This document shows, piece by piece, positions 44,011-52,504 of a stretch of 64,000 bases of DNA. Location: NCBI GenBank assembly GCA_041393015.1, contig JAWKKV010000007.1, positions 62,001-126,000 on the forward strand, given 5' to 3'. The notes below the pieces were generated by a model. That model saw only the letters and a list, made by a program, of their open reading frames with translations, made no database searches and was not told where the DNA came from. The first letter of the stretch is position 1. Each line of letters begins with the position of its first letter. The DNA is from JAGQYH01 sp041393015 (GTDB taxonomy: Bacteria > Bacteroidota > Bacteroidia > Chitinophagales > JADIYW01). Position numbers and translations under genes: made by a program.

Positions 44011-44054
44011 TCATCACGACCTGTTAGGTTCGCGAACCTAACAGGTCGTGATGA
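44011..44054. repeat. 44-bp perfect palindrome (copy 2 of the shared-core element)
   Basis: Every base from 44011 to 44054 pairs with its mirror base around the central CG (44032/44033). The inner 28 bp equals that of copy 1 at 19635-19680; the outer arms (TCATCACG) differ from copy 1 and are still self-complementary. It starts 11 nt beyond the stop of the GH3-family gene and could act as a transcript-end hairpin there, though no T-run follows. Confidence 0.8.
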
Positions 44055-44064
44055 CGCTAACAAG

Positions 44065-45564
44065 TTATGAAATATACTGTTTCAATTTATCCGCTATACC
44101 TCTATCATTACTTAATCTAGGTATTTTATTCTGTCCTCCTAGTTTCCCAATAGAATCCATGTATTTTCTAAAAGCAAAATCTTGTAATAGAGTAATTTTT
44201 AAAGGTTGCAAAATGGCGCCATCAATTAAGTCTTTGTAATAAGTGTTTTTGGCACACATAATCTCGTTTAATTTCTTCGAGAATGCAGACAAATCTGAAG
44301 GAACAGTTTCAAAATCAACGAACCATTCGTGATAAGGTAAAACACCTTCTCCCGGATTAATCTCCGGAGCAACGGTAAATTCTCGAACAACGATATTTTC
44401 TTGTTTGGCTAAAACTGAGATAGCAGATTCTACTTCCTCTCCGATCACGTGTTCTCCAAACGCAGAAATAAAATGTTTGATTCTACCACTAACCACTATT
44501 TTATATGGATTCAACGAAACAAACTTGACCGTATCGCCAATATTATAGCCCCACAAACCCGCATTAGTATTTAAAATTATCGCATAATTTACATCTAGCT
44601 TTACATCCTTTAAACTTAATCGAGTTGGATTTTCATTGAAAATTTCATCTGCTGGAATAAATTCATAGAAAATTCCTCCATCAACATTTAAGATTAATGT
44701 TTCTTCTTTTTGACTGATTTGAAAACCGATAAAGCCTTCTGATGCCGGATAAGTTTCGATATAACTAATATCCGCACCAATAATTTTTCTGAACGTTTCT
44801 TTATAGGGTTCGAAATTTACGCCTCCATGCACATATAAACTAAATTTTGGAAAAACTTCGCGGACGGTCTTCTTTCCTGTTTTCTCTAACAAACGCTCAA
44901 AATACATTAACACCCAAGGTGGAATACCGCTAAACAAAGTCATGTCCACTTTCAAAGTTTCCTCAACAATAGCATCCACTTTAGCTTCCCAATCTTCAAT
45001 TACATTGGTTTCCCAACTTGGCAATCTATTTTTTAAAAGATAATTTGGCACATGATGATGCACAATTCCAGATAATCTTCCAGTATCAATGCCTCCGGTT
45101 TTAGTTAGTTCCGGACTTCCTTGAATAAAGATCATTTTCCCATTAACGAAATCAGCATTTTTAGATTCATGTATATAATACGTCAATGCTTGTCGCGCTG
45201 CTTTTACTTGAGCGTTAATAGAAGGTGTCGTAATAGGAATATACTTAGTGCCGGAAGTAGTGCCGGAGGTCTTTCCAAAATACTTTGGCAATCCTGGCCA
45301 TAAAACATCCGGTTGACCTTGTTTTACTTTTTCTATGTATGGTTTTAATCCTTCATAATCTTGAATAGGCACGTTTTTCTTAAAATCTTCGTAACTATCA
45401 ATACCCGCAAAATTATGATCGATACCAAATGTCGTTCTTCGGCCATTCTCCAATAATTCTTGAAAAATCTTCTCTTGATATCGAAAAGGGTTGTTAATAG
45501 CTTTATTGAACCTACGAACTTCCCAAGCGGCAAATGGTTTGGCTAAAAATGATTTTAATCCCAT
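44065..45564 (-). CDS. GH3 auxin-responsive-promoter family protein (acyl-acid-amido synthetase-like)
   Basis: About 499 residues from ATG 45564 (MGLKSFLAKPFAAWEVRRF); an earlier ATG at 45588 is open. KYFGKTSGTTSGTKYIPIT is the ATP/AMP-binding loop of the ANL superfamily as it occurs in GH3 enzymes, and VNYAIILNTNAGLWGYNIGD, GRIKHFISAFGEHVIGEE are further GH3 motifs. Plant GH3 proteins join amino acids to auxin, jasmonate or benzoates; the bacterial substrate is unknown. Single gene, followed by the palindrome. Confidence 0.9.
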   Translation of the reverse strand: MGLKSFLAKPFAAWEVRRFNKAINNPFRYQEKIFQELLENGRRTTFGIDHNFAGIDSYEDFKKNVPIQDYEGLKPYIEKVKQGQPDVLWPGLPKYFGKTSGTTSGTKYIPITTPSINAQVKAARQALTYYIHESKNADFVNGKMIFIQGSPELTKTGGIDTGRLSGIVHHHVPNYLLKNRLPSWETNVIEDWEAKVDAIVEETLKVDMTLFSGIPPWVLMYFERLLEKTGKKTVREVFPKFSLYVHGGVNFEPYKETFRKIIGADISYIETYPASEGFIGFQISQKEETLILNVDGGIFYEFIPADEIFNENPTRLSLKDVKLDVNYAIILNTNAGLWGYNIGDTVKFVSLNPYKIVVSGRIKHFISAFGEHVIGEEVESAISVLAKQENIVVREFTVAPEINPGEGVLPYHEWFVDFETVPSDLSAFSKKLNEIMCAKNTYYKDLIDGAILQPLKITLLQDFAFRKYMDSIGKLGGQNKIPRLSNDRGIADKLKQYIS

Positions 45565-45644
45565 AGTATTCAAATATCCAAAAATCAATGAACAAAAAAC
45601 AAATAATTCTCTATTTTCTATCGATAGATGAAGTTTATTTGTTT

Positions 45645-45700
45645 AACCACTACGAGCACAAAGGCTTATTCACAAAGGACACAAAGTTTTTCGTAAACAC
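45645..45700. repeat. ACAAAGG-type intergenic repeat
   Basis: CCACTACGAGCACAAAGGC then CACAAAGGACACAAAG; this is the style of the 'cacaaaggacacaaag' repeats seen between Bacteroidota genes. A weaker copy (AACACCAAAGACAGC) lies at about 25450. Confidence 0.35.
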
Positions 45701-45775
45701 TACTATATCTATTTCATAATTCTTATGTTTTACTTCTTATTATAAAAACAGATATTTGCCAACTCAAATAAAACT

Positions 45776-47002
45776 ATGACACCATTATTCTATATCATCA
45801 TTGCCTTTATCTTAATTGAATTTATTATTTCAAAGTATTTAGACCATTTGAATGATAAAACTTGGAGTAATCAACTGCCGGAAGAGTTGGCAAACTTGTA
45901 TGACGCTGAGAAATATGCTAAGGCCCAAGAATATGACAAAGAGAAAGGCAAACTAAGCAACATTAGCAGTTACTTGAGTTTATTTTTAATGTTGACCATG
46001 ATCATTTTTGGCGGATTTGCTTGGTTAAATGATTGGGTTATTTCTATCACTGACAATGCTATTCTTCAATCACTTATATTTTTTGGTGTTTTATATGTGG
46101 CGACCGATATAATTTCATTGCCATTTTCCTACTATGGAATTTTTGTAATAGAGGAAAAGTATGGCTTTAACAAGATGACGGTTAAAACCTATATAGCTGA
46201 CAAAATCAAAGGATATTTAATGACTGCTATATTAGGCGGCGGAATATTGGCATTGATATTATGGTTTTACAATACTGCCGGCGAATACTTTTGGTTATAT
46301 GCTTGGATACTAGTAACGACATTTTCTTTGTTTATGACCATGTTTTACACTTCCATTTTTGTTCCTATTTTCAATAAGCTGAAACCTTTAGAAGATGGTA
46401 GTTTGCGACAAAAAATTGAAGATTTTGCGGCGAAAGTAAATTTCCCTTTGAATAATATTTCGGTGATAGATGGTTCAAAACGCAGTACAAAAGCCAATGC
46501 ATATTTTAGTGGTATTGGTGCTAAAAAGAGTATCGTTCTATATGATACCTTAATGAAAGATCATACGGATGAAGAGTTAGTAGGAATTTTAGCACATGAA
46601 GTAGGCCATTATAAGAAGAAGCATATTCAAAAAAGTATGATTATTTCTATTCTACATACGGGTTTTATGCTCTTTCTAATCGGTAAATTTGTTGGTAGCC
46701 AAGCATTTGCAGAAGCATTATTTGTGTCAGAACCGAATTTTCACATTGGTATTCTAGTGTTTGGTATTTTATTTACCCCTATTTCTATGGTTACCGGATT
46801 GTTGATGAATATGTTTTCTAGAAAAAATGAATTTGAGGCGGATAACTTTGCCAAGGAACATTATGGCGCTCAACCTTTGATTGATTCACTAAAGAAACTA
46901 AGTGTTAATCATTTAAGCAATTTGCAGCCACATCCAGCCTATGTTTTCTTTCATTATTCACATCCGCCATTATTAGAAAGACTAAGAAATTTGATGAAGT
47001 AG
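45776..47002 (+). CDS. M48 family metalloprotease, Ste24/CAAX prenyl protease type
   Basis: 408 residues. Several membrane helices, then the zinc motif LAHEVGHYKKKH (about residue 277) and the third ligand in NEFEADNFAKEH. The N-terminal domain and order of helices match Ste24-type CAAX proteases rather than HtpX. In bacteria these are membrane quality-control proteases. Single gene, divergent from the GH3 gene. Confidence 0.93.
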   Translation: MTPLFYIIIAFILIEFIISKYLDHLNDKTWSNQLPEELANLYDAEKYAKAQEYDKEKGKLSNISSYLSLFLMLTMIIFGGFAWLNDWVISITDNAILQSLIFFGVLYVATDIISLPFSYYGIFVIEEKYGFNKMTVKTYIADKIKGYLMTAILGGGILALILWFYNTAGEYFWLYAWILVTTFSLFMTMFYTSIFVPIFNKLKPLEDGSLRQKIEDFAAKVNFPLNNISVIDGSKRSTKANAYFSGIGAKKSIVLYDTLMKDHTDEELVGILAHEVGHYKKKHIQKSMIISILHTGFMLFLIGKFVGSQAFAEALFVSEPNFHIGILVFGILFTPISMVTGLLMNMFSRKNEFEADNFAKEHYGAQPLIDSLKKLSVNHLSNLQPHPAYVFFHYSHPPLLERLRNLMK

Positions 47003-47172
47003 TTTTACAACGATAAAATGTGTTAAGGATAAAATGCTACAATACTATTGATTGGTCGTAATCAGAATGTTAGAATATAACAAAATTGAAAAAAAGGAAT
47101 AGGGATAAAAAGATGTGGATACTTAACATTTTATTATTTCAGACAGAGCGCAATGTTTTCCTAAATAAATAC

Positions 47173-47180
47173 TATCTTTG
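47173..47180 (+). promoter_or_regulatory. -7 promoter box of the rplU-rpmA operon
   Basis: TATCTTTG matches TAnnTTTG exactly and is followed by CAGCCC, the usual start-site context for Bacteroidota ribosomal genes. It is 26 nt before the rplU start codon. Confidence 0.75.
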
Positions 47181-47205
47181 CAGCCCAAAATAAAATTTAG
47201 AAATC

Positions 47206-47511
47206 ATGTTTGCAGTGGTAGAAATAGCCGGACAACAATTTAAGGTAGAAAAAGATCAAGAGATTTTTGTACACAGATTAGAAGGCAATGTAGGTGATAA
47301 CGTTGAGTTTAAAGATGTTCTATTAGTAGATAACAATGGAAGTGTTGAAGTAGGAGCTCCTACTTTAAGCACAAGTGTTAAAGCTTCTATTGTTGAGCAT
47401 TTAAAAGGCGATAAGGTTATTGTTTTCAAAAAGAAAAGAAGAAAAGGTTACCAAAAAAGTAACGGTCATAGACAATATCTTACAAAGATCAAGATTGAAG
47501 GTATTGCCTAA
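47206..47511 (+). CDS. rplU: 50S ribosomal protein L21
   Basis: 101 residues, bacterial size without extension. MFAVVEIAGQQFKVEKDQEI, LEGNVGDNVEFKDVLLV and KKRRRKGYQKSNGHRQYLT are typical. It binds 23S rRNA in the large subunit. First gene of the usual rplU-rpmA pair; rpmA follows 46 nt downstream. Confidence 0.98.
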   Translation: MFAVVEIAGQQFKVEKDQEIFVHRLEGNVGDNVEFKDVLLVDNNGSVEVGAPTLSTSVKASIVEHLKGDKVIVFKKKRRKGYQKSNGHRQYLTKIKIEGIA

Positions 47512-47557
47512 CTAGACTTTGAATTAAATTATATTTAGAATTTTAAAATTATAAATC

Positions 47558-48436
47558 ATGGCTCATAAGAAGGGTGCCGGTAGTACTAATAACGGAAGAG
47601 ATTCAGTAAGTAAACGATTAGGCGTTAAAATTTTCGGCGGTCAATTTGCTATTTCTGGAAATATTATTGTTCGTCAAAGAGGAACTAGATTCCATCCTGG
47701 CGAAGGTGTTGGATTAGGTAAAGATCATACTATCTATGCTGTAACTGACGGAACTGTTGTTTTTACTAAGAAAAGAAATAACAGAACTTACATTTCTATT
47801 GCACCAGCAGGTGTTGATATGGAAGAGTTAAAAGCTCCTGTAGCAAAAAAGGAAGCTCCAAAGAAAGAGACTCCAAAGGTTGAAGAAGTAGTTGCTGCGG
47901 CTCCAGCTCCGGAAGCGGAAGAAGCGCCTAAGAAAAAGGAAGCTAAAGGCGATGATCTTAAGAAAATTGAAGGTATTGGTCCAAAAATAGCTGAAACATT
48001 GGCAGATGCTGGAATAGCAACTTATGCTGAATTAGCCAAGGCAACTCCAGAACAAATTGCTGAAATTATTGCAGATGTTAGAGGAAGTCACGTTACAGAT
48101 ACATGGCCTGCACAAGCTAAATTAGCTGCTGAAGGAAAATGGGATGAGTTAAAGGAATGGCAAGATCAATTAGATGGTGGTGTTGAGGTAGCAGCTGATG
48201 ACTTAACTAAAATTGAAGGAATTGGTCCTAAGATTGCTGAAACATTAACAGCAGCAGGTATTGCTACTTATGCTAAATTAGCAGGTACAGAAGCTGAAAA
48301 AATTGCAGAGATTATTGCAGATGTTAGAGGAAATCACGTTACAGATACTTGGCCTGCACAAGCTAAATTAGCTGCAGAAGGTAAATGGGACGAATTACAA
48401 AAATGGCAAGATGAATTAGATGGTGGAAAAGAATAA
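47558..48436 (+). CDS. rpmA: 50S ribosomal protein L27 fused to two helix-hairpin-helix modules
   Basis: 292 residues against about 85 in ordinary L27. Residues 1-85 are a normal L27 (MAHKKGAGSTNNGRDS, RQRGTRFHPGEGVGLGKDHT). Residues 91-130 are a Lys/Ala/Pro/Glu linker. Residues 131-208 and 213-290 are two near-identical modules, each with a helix-hairpin-helix (KIEGIGPKIAETL) followed by TWPAQAKLAAEGKWDEL. Such modules bind nucleic acid without sequence preference in other proteins. The L27 N-terminus reaches the peptidyl-transferase centre; the long tail would extend from the ribosome surface. Single-module extensions on Bacteroidota ribosomal proteins are known to me mainly on L21. A terminator follows. 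Confidence 0.93.
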   Translation: MAHKKGAGSTNNGRDSVSKRLGVKIFGGQFAISGNIIVRQRGTRFHPGEGVGLGKDHTIYAVTDGTVVFTKKRNNRTYISIAPAGVDMEELKAPVAKKEAPKKETPKVEEVVAAAPAPEAEEAPKKKEAKGDDLKKIEGIGPKIAETLADAGIATYAELAKATPEQIAEIIADVRGSHVTDTWPAQAKLAAEGKWDELKEWQDQLDGGVEVAADDLTKIEGIGPKIAETLTAAGIATYAKLAGTEAEKIAEIIADVRGNHVTDTWPAQAKLAAEGKWDELQKWQDELDGGKE

Positions 48437-48465
48437 TTTCTAAACACTATCAATATAAATTAGGA

Positions 48466-48495
48466 GCCGTTTCATTCATTTGAAACGGCTTTTTT
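48466..48495 (+). terminator. Rho-independent terminator after rpmA
   Basis: Perfect 9-bp stem GCCGTTTCA / TGAAACGGC with a six-base loop, followed by TTTTTT, 30 nt beyond the rpmA stop. Confidence 0.9.
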
Positions 48496-48503
48496 ATTTA
48501 TAA

Positions 48504-48932
48504 CTATTTTTCTAGAAATGCTGATATACCAGCTAAGTAACTAGCCTTTTCTGCTAAAACTTTCTTTACAAACTTGAAATGGACGTTATCTGTAGATTGA
48601 CGATATTTTATGAAGTCACCACTTGCATGAATAGAGATAGCATTACTATTGTAAAGTGCTAATTGATAATAAGGAATTGGCCAAGCAAATGTTCTGTAAG
48701 CTTGATTGATATGGACTAGAATACCTTTCTGTCTAATTTCTATACTAGAATAAGTAGGATAATGATCTGGATTTAAATACACTGATAAATTAGGGCTTGC
48801 CTGTTCTATAATCATTCTTCTAGATCCTGTACCTCCTAACTTCCAAATTTTTAACAAGGGAAGTGTTTTACCCACTATCTCATCAATTGCTTTAGAAGTT
48901 TTCTTAGTTCTAAGTGTTGTATTAAATACCAT
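48504..48932 (-). CDS. Conserved hypothetical protein
   Basis: 142 residues, no signal peptide or membrane helix. The pattern looks like a small beta-rich domain: GGTGSRRMIIEQASPNLSVYL, SSIEIRQKGILVHINQ, FAWPIPYYQLALYNSNAISI, then a helical end (KFVKKVLAEKASYLAGISAFL). I do not know the family by name, but the style is of a conserved cytosolic Bacteroidota protein. It converges on rpmA and shares the terminator region; it is 52 nt upstream-side of malic enzyme, which may be in the same unit. Confidence 0.65.
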   Translation of the reverse strand: MVFNTTLRTKKTSKAIDEIVGKTLPLLKIWKLGGTGSRRMIIEQASPNLSVYLNPDHYPTYSSIEIRQKGILVHINQAYRTFAWPIPYYQLALYNSNAISIHASGDFIKYRQSTDNVHFKFVKKVLAEKASYLAGISAFLEK

Positions 48933-48984
48933 CGGTTACTATAACCAATTGGTAAAGGAAAAGTTTATTGTGTAAAACTAAATA

Positions 48985-50169
48985 CTATTCTCCTGGCACA
49001 TAAGCCTTCATCACCGCTTCCGCTACTTTCCAACCAACGCTTTTATCAAGCACATTAGGAATGATAAGATCTTTGCTTAAATCATCTGGATGCACACATC
49101 TAGCAATAGCATAGGCGGCAGCCAATTTCATTCGCGGCGTAATTCTCTTTGCTCTTACATTCAATGCTCCTCTAAAGATTCCCGGAAAAGCTAACACATT
49201 ATTTACTTGATTAGGAAAATCACTTCTTCCGGTTCCCACTACTCCTGCTCCACCTTTATAGGCATCTTCGGGCATAATTTCAGGATCAGGATTAGCCAAC
49301 GCTAAGATTACAGGATTATCTGCCATTGTTTTAATATCATCGACAGATAATAAATTGGCTAAACTTACCCCAATAAAAACATCTGCGTCTTTAATAGCAT
49401 CTTGTAATGTTCCTTTTCTATTGTTTGGATTTACGTATTTTAAAAGAATTTTCTTTCTTGGGCTAAGGTCTTCTCTATCATGGTTAATAATACCTTGACT
49501 ATCACAAACTAAAACATCCTCAACCGGTTTTCTATTTTCAGGATCAAATTCTGAATCAGTCAATAATCTAGCAATTGCAATCCCAGCCGCTCCAGCTCCA
49601 TTAATTACAATTTTCAATTTATGAATACTCTTGTTATATAATCTACAAGCATTGTATAATGCTGCTAAAACAACAATTGCAGTACCGTGTTGATCATCAT
49701 GAAAAACAGGAATTCCTAAATCTTGCAATCTCTCTTCCACATCAAAACAACGAGGGGCAGAAATATCTTCTAAGTTAATGCCTCCAAAAACAGGAGCAAT
49801 ACGTCTAATTGTTTCTACAATTTCATCCGTATCTTGAGTAGCTAAACAGATTGGGAAAGCATCTATATCTGCAAACTTTCTTAGCAGTAAACATTTTCCT
49901 TCCATTACCGGCAATGCAGCTTCTGTTCCAATGTTTCCCAAACCCAAAACAGCAGAACCATCTGTAATAACCGCTACAGTATTATTCTTAATGGTCAAAT
50001 CCCAAACTCTATCTGGATTTTCAGCAATAGCTCTGCATGGCTCTGCCACTCCAGGAGAATAAGCCAAAGCTAAATCATCCGTTGTTCTAAGATTTATTTT
50101 AGCACTGATGCTAATCTTACCTCTCAACTTCTCATGTAAGGCTAATGATTCCGCGTAATAATCTCGCAT
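48985..50169 (-). CDS. NAD(P)-dependent malic enzyme (short form)
   Basis: 394 residues. LALAYSPGVAEPCRAI, TDGSAVLGLGNIGTEAALPVMEGK (about residues 68-92), NLEDISAPRCFDVE, VFHDDQHGTAIVV and INGAGAAGIAIARLL (nucleotide loop) match the bacterial malic enzyme. The phosphotransacetylase-like C-terminal domain found in the 750-residue forms is absent. It decarboxylates malate to pyruvate, here next to ilvA. Pyruvate is also the substrate of IlvB. Confidence 0.95.
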   Translation of the reverse strand: MRDYYAESLALHEKLRGKISISAKINLRTTDDLALAYSPGVAEPCRAIAENPDRVWDLTIKNNTVAVITDGSAVLGLGNIGTEAALPVMEGKCLLLRKFADIDAFPICLATQDTDEIVETIRRIAPVFGGINLEDISAPRCFDVEERLQDLGIPVFHDDQHGTAIVVLAALYNACRLYNKSIHKLKIVINGAGAAGIAIARLLTDSEFDPENRKPVEDVLVCDSQGIINHDREDLSPRKKILLKYVNPNNRKGTLQDAIKDADVFIGVSLANLLSVDDIKTMADNPVILALANPDPEIMPEDAYKGGAGVVGTGRSDFPNQVNNVLAFPGIFRGALNVRAKRITPRMKLAAAYAIARCVHPDDLSKDLIIPNVLDKSVGWKVAEAVMKAYVPGE

Positions 50170-50278
50170 AATTTTATTTTAAACTTGTTTATTGGTCTAC
50201 ATTAAATGTATTGGTTCCTTGAATTCATTGTACTATGTAACTAGTTATCGTTTTGTTACGATGTCTTAAATAAACTAG

Positions 50279-51538
50279 CTATACAAGGAAATTAAATAGT
50301 GTCGGATCTTCATTTAGTAATTTATAATCTATACCATATTTGGTCATTCTATCTAACAACGGTTGATAATCATCTTTTTTGGCTATTTCAATGCCTACTA
50401 ATGCCGGTCCAGCTTCTTTGGTATTCTTTTTAGTGTACTCAAATAATGTTATGTCATCCGTTGGTCCTAATACCATATTCACAAACTCCTTCAAAGCTCC
50501 AGCTCGTTGAGGGAAAGTGACAACAAAATAATGTTTTAAGCCTTCAAAAAGTAAAGATTTCTCTTTAATCAAAGGCATTCTATTGATATCATTATTGCCT
50601 CCACTTAAAATGCAAACAACCTTCTTTCCTTTAATTTTATCCTTATAATCTACTAATGCTGCAATAGACAAAACGCCAGCGGGTTCAGCTACAATGGCCG
50701 CTCTATCATACATTTCAAGAATATAGGTACATATCCTTCCTTCGGGAACTAAAACGATATCATCCAACAATCTTTTACAGATTTCGTAGGTATAATGTCC
50801 CACTTCCCTAACGGCAGCACCATCAACAAAGCTATCAATTTTATCGAGCCTTACGACATTCCCTTTTCTAAAGGATTCATACATAGCCGGTGCACCTTTC
50901 GGCTCTGCCCCAATAATTTGAATGCTTGAATTCTTACTTTTTATATATAAACTACAACCAGCAGATAATCCTCCCCCACCAATAGGAATGAAGACAAAAT
51001 CTGGCTGTTCGTTGCCGCATTGTTCCATAATTTCCTTCCCAACAGTTCCTTGTCCTTCAATAATTAATGGATGATCGAAAGGTGAAACAAACGTCATATT
51101 ATTCTCCTTACAGAATTTAACTGCAAATTCCTTAGCATCATCATAAGTGTCACCATGCAAAACCACTTCAACACTTTCTTTACCGATATAGCTTACCTGA
51201 CGTACTTTTTGTTTTGGAGTGGTGGTAGGCATAAAAACTGTTCCTTTTATTCCTAATCGTTCACATGAAAAAGCAAACCCTTGAGCATGATTACCAGCAC
51301 TAGCGCAAACCACGCCATTCTTCCTCTGCTCTTCAGAGATATTCGATAAAAAATTAAAAGCACCTCTTAGTTTATATGATCTCACTATTTGAAGGTCCTC
51401 TCTTTTCAGATAAATTTCTGCCTCAAATAAATCAGATAAAAACTCACTTTTTTGTAATGGAGATAGATCAACAACATTTTGTAAAGTAGCTGCTGCTGCA
51501 ATAATACCGTCAACACTTGGTTTATAATCTGAACTCAT
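50279..51538 (-). CDS. ilvA: Threonine ammonia-lyase (threonine dehydratase)
   Basis: 419 residues. LKREDLQIVRSYKLRGA has the PLP Lys (about residue 57), SAGNHAQGFAFSC is the substrate loop, PIGGGGLSAG binds the phosphate of PLP and LSGGNNDINR follows. A C-terminal ACT-like domain (FVVTFPQRAGALKEFVNMVL) favours the biosynthetic, isoleucine-sensitive form. It makes 2-oxobutyrate for isoleucine and so complements the ilv operon 7 kb away. Confidence 0.95.
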   Translation of the reverse strand: MSSDYKPSVDGIIAAAATLQNVVDLSPLQKSEFLSDLFEAEIYLKREDLQIVRSYKLRGAFNFLSNISEEQRKNGVVCASAGNHAQGFAFSCERLGIKGTVFMPTTTPKQKVRQVSYIGKESVEVVLHGDTYDDAKEFAVKFCKENNMTFVSPFDHPLIIEGQGTVGKEIMEQCGNEQPDFVFIPIGGGGLSAGCSLYIKSKNSSIQIIGAEPKGAPAMYESFRKGNVVRLDKIDSFVDGAAVREVGHYTYEICKRLLDDIVLVPEGRICTYILEMYDRAAIVAEPAGVLSIAALVDYKDKIKGKKVVCILSGGNNDINRMPLIKEKSLLFEGLKHYFVVTFPQRAGALKEFVNMVLGPTDDITLFEYTKKNTKEAGPALVGIEIAKKDDYQPLLDRMTKYGIDYKLLNEDPTLFNFLV

Positions 51539-51758
51539 TATTCTGAATTATGACTATCAAAAGTGCGACAAAAAATGGAAATTTCAGTGGTCCTCTGAAC
51601 GAAGTTTATGTTATCATGTTAGCCACACCATCAAGATTTTACTTAAGTCATTTTTTTTTAATACAACAAAACTTGACAATTATTTCTTTTTCTAGTCGTT
51701 AATAAATTTGTAGTTATCAGTATTTGCTAGTAACTTTACTATTGTATAATTATACAAA
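51539..51758. other. Spacer upstream of the fasciclin lipoproteins
   Basis: AT-rich spacer of 220 bases with the divergent starts of ilvA and the first fasciclin gene. TAACTTTA at about 51730 is one base off a -7 box. Nothing else seen. Confidence 0.4.
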
Positions 51759-52445
51759 ATGAAATTTAGAAACTTAATTTTACTCGTTATAAGTGCGTTT
51801 AGTTTAAACGCATGTTTTATTGGAGATACAGATGATCTTGAAGTTGTATACGAACCAACATTAATTGAATTGGTTTGCCAAACTCCAGAAATCAGTACCT
51901 TTTGTGAATTAATGTACAAAACTAGCCCAAGTACAATCCCTGGAATTAGTTTTGGACAACCTGTTGCAGCATGGAGAATTCAATTTTCTGGAAGAGCAGG
52001 TTTTGATGCCAATACAGGCGAGGCATGTGCTTCCAACGTAGAAACAGTTTTTGCTCCAAGTGATTCTGCTTTTACCGTTTTCTTCTCAAATTTTCCACAT
52101 TGGTTAGATAGTACTGGAGTTGTTGATTATGATAAAATCCCAACAGATTCTTTAACAATGATTATACTACACCATATTTATGCGGATGTTACTAGTGCAA
52201 CTGGTGCTAAATTATATATTGAAATTGAAAATCCAGTTTGTTCAGAAGAGCAAATATTAAGAGGCAGTAATAATAAATATAAAATGATGGACGGGAACTT
52301 TTGGATTTTTGCTCAGAATCCAGCAGGAGACGTAGCCGCTTTATCTGAAATTACAAGCAACTTTTCATCTAGGCTTGTTACTCCAGACTTAGCAACAACT
52401 GATGGTGTTGTTTATATCCTTAATAAAGTTTTAGGTCCGTTCTAA
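51759..52445 (+). CDS. Fasciclin (FAS1) domain lipoprotein 1
   Basis: 228 residues. Lipobox LNAC followed by FIGDTDD. One divergent FAS1 domain: the first conserved segment NVETVFAPSDSAFTVFFSNF (about residues 98-117), the middle LTMIILHHIYAD and the last segment DGVVYILNKVLGPF at the very C-terminus. FAS1 domains mediate cell or surface contact. It is the first of two tandem paralogs, 59 nt apart. Confidence 0.8.
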   Translation: MKFRNLILLVISAFSLNACFIGDTDDLEVVYEPTLIELVCQTPEISTFCELMYKTSPSTIPGISFGQPVAAWRIQFSGRAGFDANTGEACASNVETVFAPSDSAFTVFFSNFPHWLDSTGVVDYDKIPTDSLTMIILHHIYADVTSATGAKLYIEIENPVCSEEQILRGSNNKYKMMDGNFWIFAQNPAGDVAALSEITSNFSSRLVTPDLATTDGVVYILNKVLGPF

Positions 52446-52504
52446 AAACTTTAAATTCATTATACTTTTAATTGTACATTTAGCTAAATAATGTGCGTTA
52501 ATAA

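Noticed and set aside
44011..44054. Palindrome as a Rho-independent terminator of the GH3 gene
   Set aside because: The hairpin is strong but no T-run follows on the minus strand, and the same core occurs in a divergent spacer where no terminator is expected.
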